Source: Shouchella xiaoxiensis (GTDB lineage Bacteria; Bacillota; Bacilli; Bacillales; Bacillaceae_D). From it: 64,000 nt of DNA. Both the position numbers and the translations under genes were made by a program. Positions 16,575 through 26,104 of this stretch are shown in pieces (the stretch's first letter is position 1; every line of letters starts with the position of its first letter). The notes beneath the pieces were generated by a model. That model worked only from the letters and a program-made list of their open reading frames with translations, did not search any database and was not told where the DNA came from. The stretch is taken from assembly GCF_016907895.1 (NCBI RefSeq), contig NZ_JAFBCV010000011.1, positions 87,381 through 151,380 on the forward strand, written 5' to 3'.

Positions 16575-16729
16575 TAAGACCCCCCTAATTCAGTTTCTTT
16601 TAACTATCATGGTCAAGAAACAGGCTAAACAGACATCATTATTTTCCACAATTATTTAACAAAAAATATATATTTCTTCATGACTAAAACGGGTATAGTG
16701 AAAAACGAGTTCTTATGGGAGGGCGTTTT

Positions 16730-17428
16730 ATGACAATTGAGTCAGGCATAATCGGGGTCATACTTCTATTCATTCAGCTTTTTGCATTAAAAATTGTTAC
16801 ACACTCTCCTATTAGCGAAAGAAAATGGCTTTCTATCTCTGGCGGTGTAGCCATTGCTTATGTATTTGTTTACATCTTGCCAACGATGCACGAGGAACAA
16901 GATAAGCTTGGTGGATCCCTTGCTTTAGATTCTGAACTTTACTTTTTAGGACTAGTCGGTCTACTCGTGTATTACAGCGTCTATAAATTCGCAAAGTCTG
17001 ATCGTTCCTCAAAGTATATCTTCCGCGTCCAGATTGGTTTTTTTGCATTTTATGCGTTTATGGTATCCTACATTGTTTTTGCCTCTGATGTTAAAACTGT
17101 TGAAGCGTTATTTTATGGTTTGGCAATCAGCTTACATTTCATTGGAATTTCTTACCATATTGGTATTGATTTTGAGAAAGCTCATCATAAAGTCGGCCGT
17201 TGGCTTCTCGCATCGGCCACATTAATCGGTGCAATTGCCGGGACAGTCGGACCATCGTCTGGTTTATTTGTAGATACATTAATCGCGTTTAGCTCCGGAG
17301 CAATGATTTTTAATGTTATCAGCAAGGAGTTACCAGAAGAACGGTATGCGCATTTACCAACATTTTTAATTGCCTCACTCGCTTTTTCGATTTCTTTGCT
17401 AACATTAAAAGCACTATTTAACTGGTAA
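16730..17428 (+). CDS. ZIP-like polytopic membrane protein
   Basis: About 232 aa with seven to eight hydrophobic segments. Several features recall ZIP metal transporters: a His/Glu pair at the end of the second segment (YILPTMHEEQ), a central LHFIGISYHIGIDFEKAHHK stretch, and GTVGPSSG plus LIAFSSGAMIFNVISKELPEE in the last third, where ZIPs have HExxHE-type metal sites. The classical metal motif is degenerate, so metal transport is only a suggestion. GGAGG precedes the ATG at 16730 by 7 nt; an earlier ATG at 16715 overlaps that site. Confidence 0.7.
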   Translation: MTIESGIIGVILLFIQLFALKIVTHSPISERKWLSISGGVAIAYVFVYILPTMHEEQDKLGGSLALDSELYFLGLVGLLVYYSVYKFAKSDRSSKYIFRVQIGFFAFYAFMVSYIVFASDVKTVEALFYGLAISLHFIGISYHIGIDFEKAHHKVGRWLLASATLIGAIAGTVGPSSGLFVDTLIAFSSGAMIFNVISKELPEERYAHLPTFLIASLAFSISLLTLKALFNW

Positions 17429-17466
17429 CCAAATAGGCAATCGCTCTTTAACGATTGCCTATTTGG
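17429..17466. terminator. Bidirectional terminator
   Basis: 15-bp perfect stem, CCAAATAGGCAATCG (17429-17443) against its complement at 17452-17466, between converging genes. Confidence 0.88.
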
Positions 17467-17489
17467 TACGCTATAATGTTTAAATTTGT

Positions 17490-18014
17490 TCAATTGAAAT
17501 CGTATGTCTTGTATGCACCATTATTACTTGAGTATATAAAAATATTTTGATTTTCCGGTACACCCTTAAAAAAAGCACCTATCATTCCTGTTGTACACTT
17601 ATGACCTACAATTAACACATGCTGATGCATTGGCAAACTACGCTTTAACGAATTCATAAAAGCAAAAATTCGCTGCATATATCCTTCCACACTCTCTACA
17701 CCATTATAGAATTCAGGATTAGGAATAGGACCCATAAAGTCAACTTCACTCTTTTTTAACCCATCTGCCTCACCCAAATCAAACACATCAAGCCGGTCAT
17801 CAATCGCTGCTTTTTGATCCGTAATAATTTCAGCCGTTTCCATTGCTCTCGCTTGTGGCGAAGAATAAATATGACTAAATGAATAATTAGCTAATTCTTT
17901 TTTTACTTTTTTCGCTTGTTCAATGCCGGTTTGATTTAGCGCAAGTCCTTTTCTGCCTTGTAGCTTGCCTTCTAAATTTAAATCTGTTTCTCCGTGTCGG
18001 ACAACGACAATCAT
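17490..18014 (-). CDS. Histidine phosphatase family protein
   Basis: 174 aa, phosphoglycerate-mutase-like fold. It begins with VVVRHGETDLNLEGKLQGR, which holds the catalytic RHG histidine, then SSPQARAMETAEII, and ends with a second histidine in VLIVGHKCTTGMIG. These are the residues used for phospho-histidine chemistry. Substrate unknown; the family includes broad-range phosphatases and cobalamin or sugar-phosphate phosphatases. AAGGTGG precedes the ATG. Confidence 0.88.
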   Translation of the reverse strand: MIVVVRHGETDLNLEGKLQGRKGLALNQTGIEQAKKVKKELANYSFSHIYSSPQARAMETAEIITDQKAAIDDRLDVFDLGEADGLKKSEVDFMGPIPNPEFYNGVESVEGYMQRIFAFMNSLKRSLPMHQHVLIVGHKCTTGMIGAFFKGVPENQNIFIYSSNNGAYKTYDFN

Positions 18015-18097
18015 GTTTGACCACCTTTACTTTTCATACATACAAAAGCCTTACCTAAAAAATTTTTCGCTTAAAGAGAAGAATTTTTTAGCCTGCA

Positions 18098-18511
18098 TTA
18101 ATCATTCACTTCTTGCACAAGAACAGAAGAAGCTGCGCTAGCAACTAATTTTCCGTTTTGCATTAACTCAGCAGTAACGTAACTCATTGTTTTCCCAAAC
18201 TTTTTAACTATTGCCGTCACATTAATTTGCCCAGGAAGGGCCGGTCGATGAAACGTCGTAGTTAAATTGACCGATGCAAACGTTTGTTTTTCATTAACCA
18301 ATGAGGAGATCGCATATGCAATGACAACATCGGCAGCCGATGAAATAAAACCACCCATGATTACCCCATTCCCATTTAACATTTGCTCGTCTGGGGTCCA
18401 AACAGCTTCAGCTATACCTTCAGAAACCTGGTTCATTTCTATCTTTATTAAAGAATCACATGGTGGCGGTTGTTTTCCTAACGAGATGACGTCCATTAAT
18501 GGATGGGACAT
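18098..18511 (-). CDS. PaaI-type hotdog thioesterase
   Basis: 137 aa hotdog-fold protein. NGNGVIMGGFISSAADVVIAYA carries the conserved G-G-x-x-x-x-x-x-D/A signature of the PaaI family, and FASVNLTTTFHRPALPG is the typical second strand. It is the last gene of the run that encodes the 2-oxoacid dehydrogenase complex, 17 nt after the E3 gene. In the proposed pathway it could hydrolyse surplus phenylacetyl-CoA or other aryl-CoA products and free CoA, as PaaI does in E. coli. That role is inference from family and position. Confidence 0.8.
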   Translation of the reverse strand: MSHPLMDVISLGKQPPPCDSLIKIEMNQVSEGIAEAVWTPDEQMLNGNGVIMGGFISSAADVVIAYAISSLVNEKQTFASVNLTTTFHRPALPGQINVTAIVKKFGKTMSYVTAELMQNGKLVASAASSVLVQEVND

Positions 18512-18528
18512 GTTCGTTCCTCCTAATT

Positions 18529-19947
18529 CTAAATCGTTTGCTTAGTCTGTTTAGACGGAGGTTGATGAATTGCAAGCCCTTCTAATCCTTCTACAGCCTC
18601 CATAACAACTTCCGCAAAACTTGGATGAGGATACATTGGAAAAATAAAATCTTCGTGACGAGCACCCATTTCCAAACCAATCGTACCGGAGTGAATGAGT
18701 TCAGCAGCCCCCTCACCAATGATATGTACACCCAAAAGTTCATCTGTTCCTGAATCTTTAATGACAGTGCATAATCCTTCTTGTGCTCCACTAATAGTCG
18801 CATAGCCGTTGCTTTTAAAAGTTGCCGTACTCACTTGGATCTCTCGTCCAGCTGTCTCCGCTTGTAAGGACGACCAACCAATTGAAGCGATCGGCGGCTG
18901 TGTTCGGTAAACCACAGGAATAAAATGATCGTCCCACTCAGCGTTTTTTCCTGCTAGACGTTCAGCAATCACCTTTCCTTGTTGGATTGCGACACTTGCA
19001 AGCTGGTGTGTCCCCGTTACATCTCCAATTGCGTAAATACGCGTACAGCTTGTTTGGAGCTCTGCTGACATTTCCACATACCCCATTTGATCAACTTTCA
19101 CACCAATACGTTCCAATCCAAGCTCTTCTGTATTCCCTCTCCAATTAAAAGGGACATAGGCGTGACTTGATTGAATTGCGTGCAGTTGATCGTCTTTTTT
19201 ATATTGGATTGTGACTTCTTCTAGATTTGGGTCAACAGTGACAAGCTCTATTTTTTTCTTAACCACAATTCCAGCTTTTTTTGCCGACCTTAAAAGTTCC
19301 TTCCCAATGGACGGTTCCAACAACAACTCTTGTTCTAGCAGCAATGTAACTTGAGTACCAAGGTGTTGGTAACTAAACGCCGCTTCCAATGCATATAGAT
19401 CTGTGCCCACTATTGTCAGCGTATCTATTTTTTCATTTTGCTGATAGAGCGTATGTGGAGATAGCAAGCGTTCATGTTCAAGAAAGAGTGGTGCTGGCCG
19501 GTGACCGGTTGCGATTATCGCATGTTGAAAGCGAAACACATCAAATTGATGACCGCTGGATACCCCAATTCGATCGTCAGATAAAAAAGTTGCTTCTCCC
19601 TTTACGACTTCAATTTTATGGGCTTTACAGAGCTGTTCGATACCTTGCCGCAGTTGTATGATGACTTTGTCTTGATGCTGTTGCAGTTTGTTCCACTCAA
19701 ATGGTTTAGTTTGTACTGGTATTCCAAGCGTGCTAGACATTTGGGTCTTATTCCAGATCTCAGCAGCTTGTGTCTGTACTTTAGATGGGATACACCCTTT
19801 ATTTAAGCACACCCCGCCCAAATCTCGGTTCTCAATAAGCGTTACTTCCAAACCCAATTGTGCTGCACGAATTGCTGCATGATAGCCCCCTGGACCACCA
19901 CCAACAATCACGAGTTGACGATCTTGAGCTAATTCTCCGACGACCAT
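18529..19947 (-). CDS. Dihydrolipoamide dehydrogenase (E3)
   Basis: 472 aa FAD disulfide oxidoreductase. It has the FAD motif VIVGGGPGGYHAA, the redox pair GGVCLNKGCIPSK (Cys47 and Cys52), a second nucleotide motif in the middle, YAIGDVTGTHQLA, and the C-terminal catalytic YPHPSFAEVVMEA. It reoxidises the lipoyl groups of the E2 encoded just upstream, reducing NAD+. Its ATG abuts the E2 stop codon. The NAD-binding glycine motif (TIVGTDLYALEAA) departs from the usual GxGxxG, an unusual feature that could affect cofactor affinity. Confidence 0.92.
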   Translation of the reverse strand: MVVGELAQDRQLVIVGGGPGGYHAAIRAAQLGLEVTLIENRDLGGVCLNKGCIPSKVQTQAAEIWNKTQMSSTLGIPVQTKPFEWNKLQQHQDKVIIQLRQGIEQLCKAHKIEVVKGEATFLSDDRIGVSSGHQFDVFRFQHAIIATGHRPAPLFLEHERLLSPHTLYQQNEKIDTLTIVGTDLYALEAAFSYQHLGTQVTLLLEQELLLEPSIGKELLRSAKKAGIVVKKKIELVTVDPNLEEVTIQYKKDDQLHAIQSSHAYVPFNWRGNTEELGLERIGVKVDQMGYVEMSAELQTSCTRIYAIGDVTGTHQLASVAIQQGKVIAERLAGKNAEWDDHFIPVVYRTQPPIASIGWSSLQAETAGREIQVSTATFKSNGYATISGAQEGLCTVIKDSGTDELLGVHIIGEGAAELIHSGTIGLEMGARHEDFIFPMYPHPSFAEVVMEAVEGLEGLAIHQPPSKQTKQTI

Positions 19948-21165
19948 TTAAACCAACTCCAATACAAGGCGTTTGGGATCTTCCAACAATTCAACCCATC
20001 GATTCGTAAATGCAACTGCTTGCGCCCCGTCAGCGATCCGATGGTCGAATGACATGGACATTGTCATCACTTCACCAATGGCAATCTGATCATCCTTTGT
20101 TACAATAGGACGACGCTTTGTTTTGTGTATCGCCAGCAAAGCTGTTTGAGGAGCATTTATTATCGGTGTCGCTCCTGTACTTCCAAGAGGACCTACATTA
20201 CTGACAGTGAACGTTCCGCCACGCAAATCTTCACCTTTTAATTCGTTGGTTTGTGCTCGTTTAGTCAATTCCTTCATTTCTTGATCAATCTCCATAATTG
20301 ATTTTTGATCTACATTTTTTATTACCGGCACAATTAGTCCGTCAGGAGCATTCGTTGCTAAACCGATATTATAAAAATCAAGCAAGCGAATAACATCTTG
20401 TTTTTCGTCCAGCATTGAATTAAAAATCGGATGTTCTTTTAATGAAATGACCAATGCTTTAATGAAGTATGCACCTAGAGAAAAGGATAAACCCGTCTCT
20501 TTACAAGCCTTTCTCCAGCTCATTAATGCCGTTAAATCCGCTTCTTCAAAATGAGTAACATGAGGAATCGTATAAACGGATTCAGCCATCTTTACAGCAA
20601 TTTGTTTACGACGCCCATTATACGGAATTATTCGCTCTTTTTTCGGTTTCTCCGTAAAATAAGAACTTGACCTAAGCTCAGGGGTTGGTTTTGCCTGTTT
20701 TTCTGGTTGCTTAGGCTTCTTAGTACCTTCTAGTAAGGCATAGAGATCCTCATCAATCACTCTTCCATTTATCCCAGAACCAACGACTTCTTCAATATCA
20801 ATCTGATTTTCGCGCGCTATTTTTCTAGTATAAGGAGCTGCCAATACACGTCTAAAAGTCATTGCTTTTCCTGTAGTTTCTTTCTCAACCGTAATTGGAG
20901 CTGTTTTAGTCATAATTGTAGAATTTTCAGTGTCGCTTTCTAATACAACAAGTGTCGTACCAACCTTTACCGTTTGACCAGGTTCTGCCAAAATCTCTTT
21001 AACCACTCCCGCCTTTGGGGCCGATAATTCAGCTGCCACTTTATCGGTCTGGACTTCAACAAGCGGCTGATCCATTTTGACAGAATCACCAATCTTCACG
21101 AAATAATGAAGAATTTCACCTTCTGACATCCCTTCTCCAATATCATGAAGCTTTACTTCAATCAT
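19948..21165 (-). CDS. 2-oxoacid dehydrogenase acyltransferase (E2)
   Basis: 405 aa. One lipoyl domain at residues 1-76 with the lipoylated Lys42 (QTDKVAAEL), a peripheral subunit-binding domain near residues 115-150 (APYTRKIARENQIDIEEVVG), a linker, and the catalytic domain with the active-site FDHRIADGAQA near the C-terminus. It transfers the acyl group made by E1 to CoA. A single lipoyl domain and the overall length fit branched-chain-type E2 proteins. Given the adjacent phenylalanine-type dehydrogenase, phenylacetyl-CoA is the product I propose. Confidence 0.93.
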   Translation of the reverse strand: MIEVKLHDIGEGMSEGEILHYFVKIGDSVKMDQPLVEVQTDKVAAELSAPKAGVVKEILAEPGQTVKVGTTLVVLESDTENSTIMTKTAPITVEKETTGKAMTFRRVLAAPYTRKIARENQIDIEEVVGSGINGRVIDEDLYALLEGTKKPKQPEKQAKPTPELRSSSYFTEKPKKERIIPYNGRRKQIAVKMAESVYTIPHVTHFEEADLTALMSWRKACKETGLSFSLGAYFIKALVISLKEHPIFNSMLDEKQDVIRLLDFYNIGLATNAPDGLIVPVIKNVDQKSIMEIDQEMKELTKRAQTNELKGEDLRGGTFTVSNVGPLGSTGATPIINAPQTALLAIHKTKRRPIVTKDDQIAIGEVMTMSMSFDHRIADGAQAVAFTNRWVELLEDPKRLVLELV

Positions 21166-21179
21166 GAATTACACCTCCC

Positions 21180-22187
21180 TCAAAATTGAATAACACGCCG
21201 AATCGCTTCAATAACCCGAGCCTCATTGGGCAAGAAATGATCCTCTAAAGACCCTAAAGGAACTGGTACATCAAAACCAGTCACTCGTTCCACCGGTGCT
21301 CTCATATAGAGGAATGACGTATCGTTAATCAATGTAACTAAGTCATTTCCTAGTCCTCCGGTTGCATGCGCTTCATGCACAATGACTGCTCGACCCGTTT
21401 TCTGCACGGATGAAGAAATCATGTCTCGATCGAGCGGAAAGAGCGTTCGTAAGTCAATCACTTCACAAGTTGTTCCATCTTTCTCCAATACAGCAGCGGC
21501 AGCTTTCTTGGCGACTGATACCATCGCACCCCATGCCAACACAGTAACATCATCACCAGCTACAACTTTTTTAGCTTTGCCAATTTCGATCTCATATCCA
21601 TTAACAGGCACTTCTTCTCGTTCGCCTCGATACAACCTTAAAGATTCCATAAACAAAACTGGGTCTGGATCAGCAAGAGATGCTAGTAATAATCCTTTCG
21701 CATCAGCTGGAGTTGACGGACAAACCACTTTAATTCCCGGCATATGAGTAAATAAGGCTTCCATTGAATCAGAATGAATTTCAGGCGCACGAATACCCGC
21801 TCCATAAGGCGCTCGAATAACCATTGGTACAGAGTAGTGCCCCATCGAACGCATTCGAATTCGCGTAACATGCGTCATGATTTGTTCAAACGCAGGATAG
21901 ATAAAGCCCATAAACTGCATTTCTACGATTGGTTTTGAGCCCGAAAGTGCCAGCCCCACTCCCGTTCCAACTATCCCAGACTCACTGAGTGGCGTATCAA
22001 TCACTCGATCTTCACCGAACTGATTTTGCAGCCCATCAGTTGCACGAAATACCCCACCGTTACGTCCAATATCTTCTCCTAATAAGAGCACATCACCGCT
22101 CATTTCTAACGCTACACGCAGGGCATCGTTGACAGCTTGCACAAGCGTCATTGGTTTTGTTTTTGTTTCATTCTGAACAGAAATCAT
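21180..22187 (-). CDS. 2-oxoacid dehydrogenase E1 component, beta subunit
   Basis: 335 aa transketolase-type beta chain. Typical segments are VLLLGEDIGRNGGVFRAT, DTPLSESGIVGTGVGLALSG, RAPYGAGIRAPEIHSDS and the C-terminal VIVHEAHATGGLGNDL. Together with the alpha subunit it forms the thiamine diphosphate E1 that decarboxylates the 2-oxoacid. It overlaps the alpha gene by four bases and is followed by E2 after 14 nt. By eye I cannot separate pyruvate-, branched-chain- and aryl-specific versions. Confidence 0.93.
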   Translation of the reverse strand: MISVQNETKTKPMTLVQAVNDALRVALEMSGDVLLLGEDIGRNGGVFRATDGLQNQFGEDRVIDTPLSESGIVGTGVGLALSGSKPIVEMQFMGFIYPAFEQIMTHVTRIRMRSMGHYSVPMVIRAPYGAGIRAPEIHSDSMEALFTHMPGIKVVCPSTPADAKGLLLASLADPDPVLFMESLRLYRGEREEVPVNGYEIEIGKAKKVVAGDDVTVLAWGAMVSVAKKAAAAVLEKDGTTCEVIDLRTLFPLDRDMISSSVQKTGRAVIVHEAHATGGLGNDLVTLINDTSFLYMRAPVERVTGFDVPVPLGSLEDHFLPNEARVIEAIRRVIQF

Positions 22188-23245
22188 GAGCTCACCCCTT
22201 TTACATGATCTAAATAACGGGCTTTCTGTTCTTCAATCGGCCAGACAGGTGTTGCAAACACATGGTCAAACAAGTCGTTCACATCTGGTTTTGAAAACGC
22301 TTCCATTTCTTCGACCGCGTTATTAATTTCTGCTGTTATCTTCGCCTGCAACTCCTCAAACCAATTGTCTGTCCATGCATTTATTTCTTTTAAGTGCATC
22401 TCTAAACGCTTTAATGGATCATTCGTTTTTCTATTTTCATCACTTTGTGTTTGATCACGATACTTCGTTGGATCGTCAGCTGTTGTATGTGCACCATATC
22501 GCCACGTTACCGCTTCAATCAACGTAGGACCTTTACCTGACCGAGCTCGCTCTAGAGCTTGTTGTACTGTTTTGTACACGGCAATGCAGTCGTTTCCATC
22601 AACTCGAATACCCGGGATTCCATATGCTACCGCTTTCTGGGCAATTGTCTCAGAGTTCATCTGCTTTTCAATGGGAACCGATATCGCATAGCCATTGTTT
22701 TGACAAAAAAACACGGTCGGCGTTTTGAATACGCTTCCAAAATTAAGACCTTCATGAAAATCTCCCTCAGACGTGGCTCCATCCCCAAAGTAAGCGATTG
22801 CTGCATTTCCTGTCTTCTTGCGTTTTTCCGTCATTGAAACTCCCACAGCATGGAGAATTTGCGTTGCAATCGGCACCGCCGGCGGAAAAATTCGCTTTCC
22901 CTCTGGTGGGACGCAACCTTCTAATCGTCCATTCCAATAAAGAAATGTCCTAGCCATATTTGCACCAAACGTTAATGTGGCTCCGTGATCGCGGTAGGTG
23001 GGAAAGAGCCAATCCCCTGCTTGTAGAGCCAAGGCACTACCTACTTGTGCAGCTTCCTGACCTTCAAACAACGCATACGTTCCTAAACGGCCTTGTCTTT
23101 GTAACGTTACCGCTTTTTTGTCAAAAGTTCGAATTCGCAACATATGGTAAAAAAACGACTTTAATTGTTCCACATCCAGCATTTCCTCATCGCACATCCA
23201 ACGCCCTTCTTTGTCAATACACTGATACAACGGATAATCTGTCAT
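22184..23245 (-). CDS. 2-oxoacid dehydrogenase E1 component, alpha subunit
   Basis: 353 aa. The thiamine diphosphate motif is plain (YFGDGATSEGDFHEGLNFG to FFCQNNGYAIS), as are FPTYRDHGATLTFG and RYGAHTTADDPTKYR, which holds the phosphorylation-loop region of the family. The wording of the ThDP motif is pyruvate-dehydrogenase-like, but substrate choice in this family cannot be assigned from that. Its ATG directly follows the stop of the amino acid dehydrogenase gene, so the product of that enzyme, a 2-oxoacid, is the natural substrate. Confidence 0.92.
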   Translation of the reverse strand: MTDYPLYQCIDKEGRWMCDEEMLDVEQLKSFFYHMLRIRTFDKKAVTLQRQGRLGTYALFEGQEAAQVGSALALQAGDWLFPTYRDHGATLTFGANMARTFLYWNGRLEGCVPPEGKRIFPPAVPIATQILHAVGVSMTEKRKKTGNAAIAYFGDGATSEGDFHEGLNFGSVFKTPTVFFCQNNGYAISVPIEKQMNSETIAQKAVAYGIPGIRVDGNDCIAVYKTVQQALERARSGKGPTLIEAVTWRYGAHTTADDPTKYRDQTQSDENRKTNDPLKRLEMHLKEINAWTDNWFEELQAKITAEINNAVEEMEAFSKPDVNDLFDHVFATPVWPIEEQKARYLDHVKGVSS

Positions 23246-24403
23246 TTAATACATCCCCTTTTCTTGCCGAATAGACCATTTTGGTCTGGTTCGATTCGTA
23301 AAGAAACTGTTCCGACTTGACCGACTTGCCATTCGACGTGCGACAAGCTGATCAGCCGCCTCTTCCGTTGGCAATTGATTTGCTTTAGAATACTCAAAAA
23401 CTTCAATCAATGAATGGTAAATCGCTTGTGTCTTAGCAACCACTCTTGCTTTATTCCCTCCATATAGCTCGTCAGCAACTTGAATTAATCCTCCGCCATT
23501 AACGATGTAATCTGGAGCATATAGAATTCCCCGTGCTTGTAGCATGGCACCATGCCGCGTTTCTTTTAACTGATTATTTGCGGAGCCAGCAATCGCCTTT
23601 ACATTTAAGTTAGAAATTGTGCGCTCATCTATGATCCCACCACGCGCGCAAGGAACAAGCACATCAGCGTGAACAGTGAAAATGCCATCCCCATCAACAA
23701 TTTGCACATCACGACCAAGCTTTACTGCCTGTTCTTTTACCTTAACGCTTATGGCTGGCTGTAGATCCGTTACGTATAAGTCAGCACCTTCAGACAATAA
23801 CTGCATCGCCACTTTATAACCAACTTTACCCAGTCCTTGGATTGCGTATGTGTGATCAGCAAGAGAAGGGTCCCCATTCAAAACCGTATTTACTGCTCTC
23901 AAGCTGTTTAAAACCCCTTCTGCCGTAGGTACCGATGAATCGCCACTACCACCAAATTCTTCAGGAACACCAACAATGCAGCGTGTTTCTTTCATCGCAT
24001 GAACAAAATCATCCATTGTCGTCCCCATATCCGTTCCTGTGTAAAAGCGTCCCTGTAACGATTCTACAAACTGGCCAAAAGCACGAAACAGCTCAGGCGT
24101 TTTGTCTTTAGTGGGATCACCAATAATGACGGCTTTGCCACCGCCGAAATCTACATCGGCAGCGGCACATTTCTTCGTCATTCCTCGTGAAAGTCTTAAA
24201 ACATCTTCAAGAGCATCTTCAGTTGTATGATACGGATACATGCGACAACCTCCGAGTGCTGGTCCGAGAGTTGTATCATGAATCGCAATAATCGCTTTTA
24301 GACCACTTGCTTGGTCATTACAGAACACAACTTGCTCATGTTCAGACATCTCATTAAAGATATCCCATTGCATCATTTGTTTTTCCGGGCTAAGTTCCAT
24401 CAT
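23246..24403 (-). CDS. pdh: Phenylalanine dehydrogenase (Glu/Leu/Phe/Val family)
   Basis: About 385 aa NAD-dependent amino acid dehydrogenase. Catalytic lysines are in GMTKKCAAA (about residue 78) and [13 protein letters not shown] (about residue 90). The substrate-side stretch [18 protein letters not shown] and [16 protein letters not shown] match the phenylalanine dehydrogenases of Bacillus and Lysinibacillus; leucine dehydrogenases have AEDVGTT and GNPSPATA-type text there. Reaction: L-Phe + NAD+ to phenylpyruvate + NH3 + NADH. I start it at the ATG at 24403, which has GAAGGG at 6 nt. It lies between an amino acid transporter and a 2-oxoacid dehydrogenase complex. Leucine or valine as substrate remains the alternative. 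Confidence 0.82.
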   Translation of the reverse strand: MMELSPEKQMMQWDIFNEMSEHEQVVFCNDQASGLKAIIAIHDTTLGPALGGCRMYPYHTTEDALEDVLRLSRGMTKKCAAADVDFGGGKAVIIGDPTKDKTPELFRAFGQFVESLQGRFYTGTDMGTTMDDFVHAMKETRCIVGVPEEFGGSGDSSVPTAEGVLNSLRAVNTVLNGDPSLADHTYAIQGLGKVGYKVAMQLLSEGADLYVTDLQPAISVKVKEQAVKLGRDVQIVDGDGIFTVHADVLVPCARGGIIDERTISNLNVKAIAGSANNQLKETRHGAMLQARGILYAPDYIVNGGGLIQVADELYGGNKARVVAKTQAIYHSLIEVFEYSKANQLPTEEAADQLVARRMASRSSRNSFFTNRTRPKWSIRQEKGMY

Positions 24404-24424
24404 TCTCATCCCTTCATCTTCAAA

Positions 24425-25783
24425 TTAACTACCAAAAATCCAATCAAATACGCCAATTACGTCAAGGAAAACAACGACAATGGCGAGTGGTACAACATAT
24501 TTGATGAATAATAACCATGCAACAAAAAGTTTCTTCCCACTATTATTTCCTGCCGTGAATTCCGCTACCAATCGTTCACGTGGCATTCTTAAAGAAATAA
24601 AGAGTGCGATAAGAAGCGCTCCTACTGGTAACAAAATATTGCTGACTAAATAATCTACAGCATCAAAAAAGATTAATCCAAATAGCTCAAACTCCGACCA
24701 GACCCCATATGAGAGAGCTGACGGGATACCGACTATAAAGATTAGTAGCCCTATGATCCATGAGGATTTTTTTCGCTTTGTAACATCTCCTCTTGTTTGT
24801 GATGAAACAATAATCTCAAGCATTGAGAAAGCCGATGTTAGAGCAGCAAATAAAAAAAGAATTAAAAACAGCAGTAAAAAAACCATTCCAAAAGGGACTT
24901 GACTAAAAACGGTTGGTAATACAGCAAAAATTAGTGGTGGCCCTTGGGCTGGATTTAGCCCGAACGAGAATACCGCCGGGAAAATGGCAAGACCAGCGAG
25001 TAAAGCGACGATAAAATTCATGATGACGATCGCACTTGCTGACTGTAATAAATTTTCTTTTTTTGATAAATAAGAGCTATAGGTCACCATAACCGAAATC
25101 CCTAAGCTTAATGCGAAAAAGGACTGCCCAAGCGCAAATAAAACACCTTCACTTGTTAATAATTGGAAATCTGGCACAAGTAAAAATTGCACACCTTCCA
25201 TTGCGCCATCCAACGTCAAAGAGCGAATAACAACAACCAAAAAGAGAATAAATAATGCGGGCATCATAATGACGCTAGCCTTTTCAATCCCTGACTGAAC
25301 CCCTTTTGCAACAACTACTATAACCAGAACCAAGAAAAGAAAATGAAAACCCACAGCTAGGTACGGGTTGCTGATAGTCTGATTCAGAACAGCTTCATAT
25401 CCTGCTCCATCGAGGCCGGTTAAATCTCCCGTTATCGTTTTCCAAATATAAATTAAAATCCAGCCACCGACGACGCTATAAAAAGAAAGCAATAAGAAAG
25501 CCGTAACCATGCCCATTCGACCTAATAAATGCCAGGATGAGCCCGGTGCAATTTCTTTATATGAATCTACGGCATTCTTTTGTGTGCTTCGACCAATAAG
25601 AAACTCACCTATCAATAAAGGCAGGCCAACAAATAATGTAAAGATAATAAATACGAGAAAGAACGCGCCTCCTCCATTAACTCCTGCTATGTATGGAAAT
25701 TTCCAAATTGCCCCTAGACCGATGGCGGATCCAGCTGCGGCCAAGATAAATCCATATTTAGATGACCATTGTTGTGATTCCAT
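24425..25783 (-). CDS. Na+-coupled amino acid transporter, SNF family
   Basis: 452 aa with about 11-12 membrane segments. The first segment carries the family's Na+- and substrate-binding region ([20 protein letters not shown]), followed by [13 protein letters not shown] and [12 protein letters not shown]. Bacterial members (TnaT, MhsT) carry aromatic or bulky hydrophobic amino acids with sodium. It is the first gene of the Phe-degrading run, 21 nt before the dehydrogenase. I use the ATG at 25783 (GAGGAG 6 nt upstream) rather than the TTG at 25789. Aromatic specificity is inferred from context. Confidence 0.85.
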   Translation of the reverse strand: MESQQWSSKYGFILAAAGSAIGLGAIWKFPYIAGVNGGGAFFLVFIIFTLFVGLPLLIGEFLIGRSTQKNAVDSYKEIAPGSSWHLLGRMGMVTAFLLLSFYSVVGGWILIYIWKTITGDLTGLDGAGYEAVLNQTISNPYLAVGFHFLFLVLVIVVVAKGVQSGIEKASVIMMPALFILFLVVVIRSLTLDGAMEGVQFLLVPDFQLLTSEGVLFALGQSFFALSLGISVMVTYSSYLSKKENLLQSASAIVIMNFIVALLAGLAIFPAVFSFGLNPAQGPPLIFAVLPTVFSQVPFGMVFLLLFLILFLFAALTSAFSMLEIIVSSQTRGDVTKRKKSSWIIGLLIFIVGIPSALSYGVWSEFELFGLIFFDAVDYLVSNILLPVGALLIALFISLRMPRERLVAEFTAGNNSGKKLFVAWLLFIKYVVPLAIVVVFLDVIGVFDWIFGS

Positions 25784-26104
25784 GTTCAACTCCTCTTCCA
25801 GCTTTAATTAGCTTGTTCTTACGATACTTTTTTCTTCTTCATTCCCCTATAAAACGTAACGTGCCATTTGTTGCAAAGCCAACGCATTTACCAGTCCTTC
25901 GTGGACTTAATTGGATGGTTTTTTCCTAGGGTCAGTGAGTATAGCAAGAATAACGTATCTAAGCGAGCTGTGGCAAGTGTATACGGCATCGCGTGCAAGC
26001 GTGTAAGTTTGCACCTCCAATAAAAAAAAGGTAAGGTACAGCATCTGTCCTCTATTGCAATTGATTCAGAACTAGTTGCTTAGAATGTCTAAGGAATGAA
26101 TCGC
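25784..26104 (-). other. Leader/intergenic region before the SNF transporter
   Basis: About 320 bases that hold no convincing gene. Visible structure includes hairpins AGTCC / GGACT (25893-25907, flanked by CCA/TGG) and GTGCAA / TTGCAC (25993-26014), and a run of eight T on the minus strand near 26022-26030. TATACT near 25930 could be a -10 box. I recognise no known riboswitch or T-box. Confidence 0.4.

Noticed and set aside
25860..25866. Possible sigma-54 promoter (TGGCACG on the minus strand) before the SNF gene
   Set aside because: The -24 text is perfect but the required GC at -12 is TT, and no enhancer-binding regulator is nearby.
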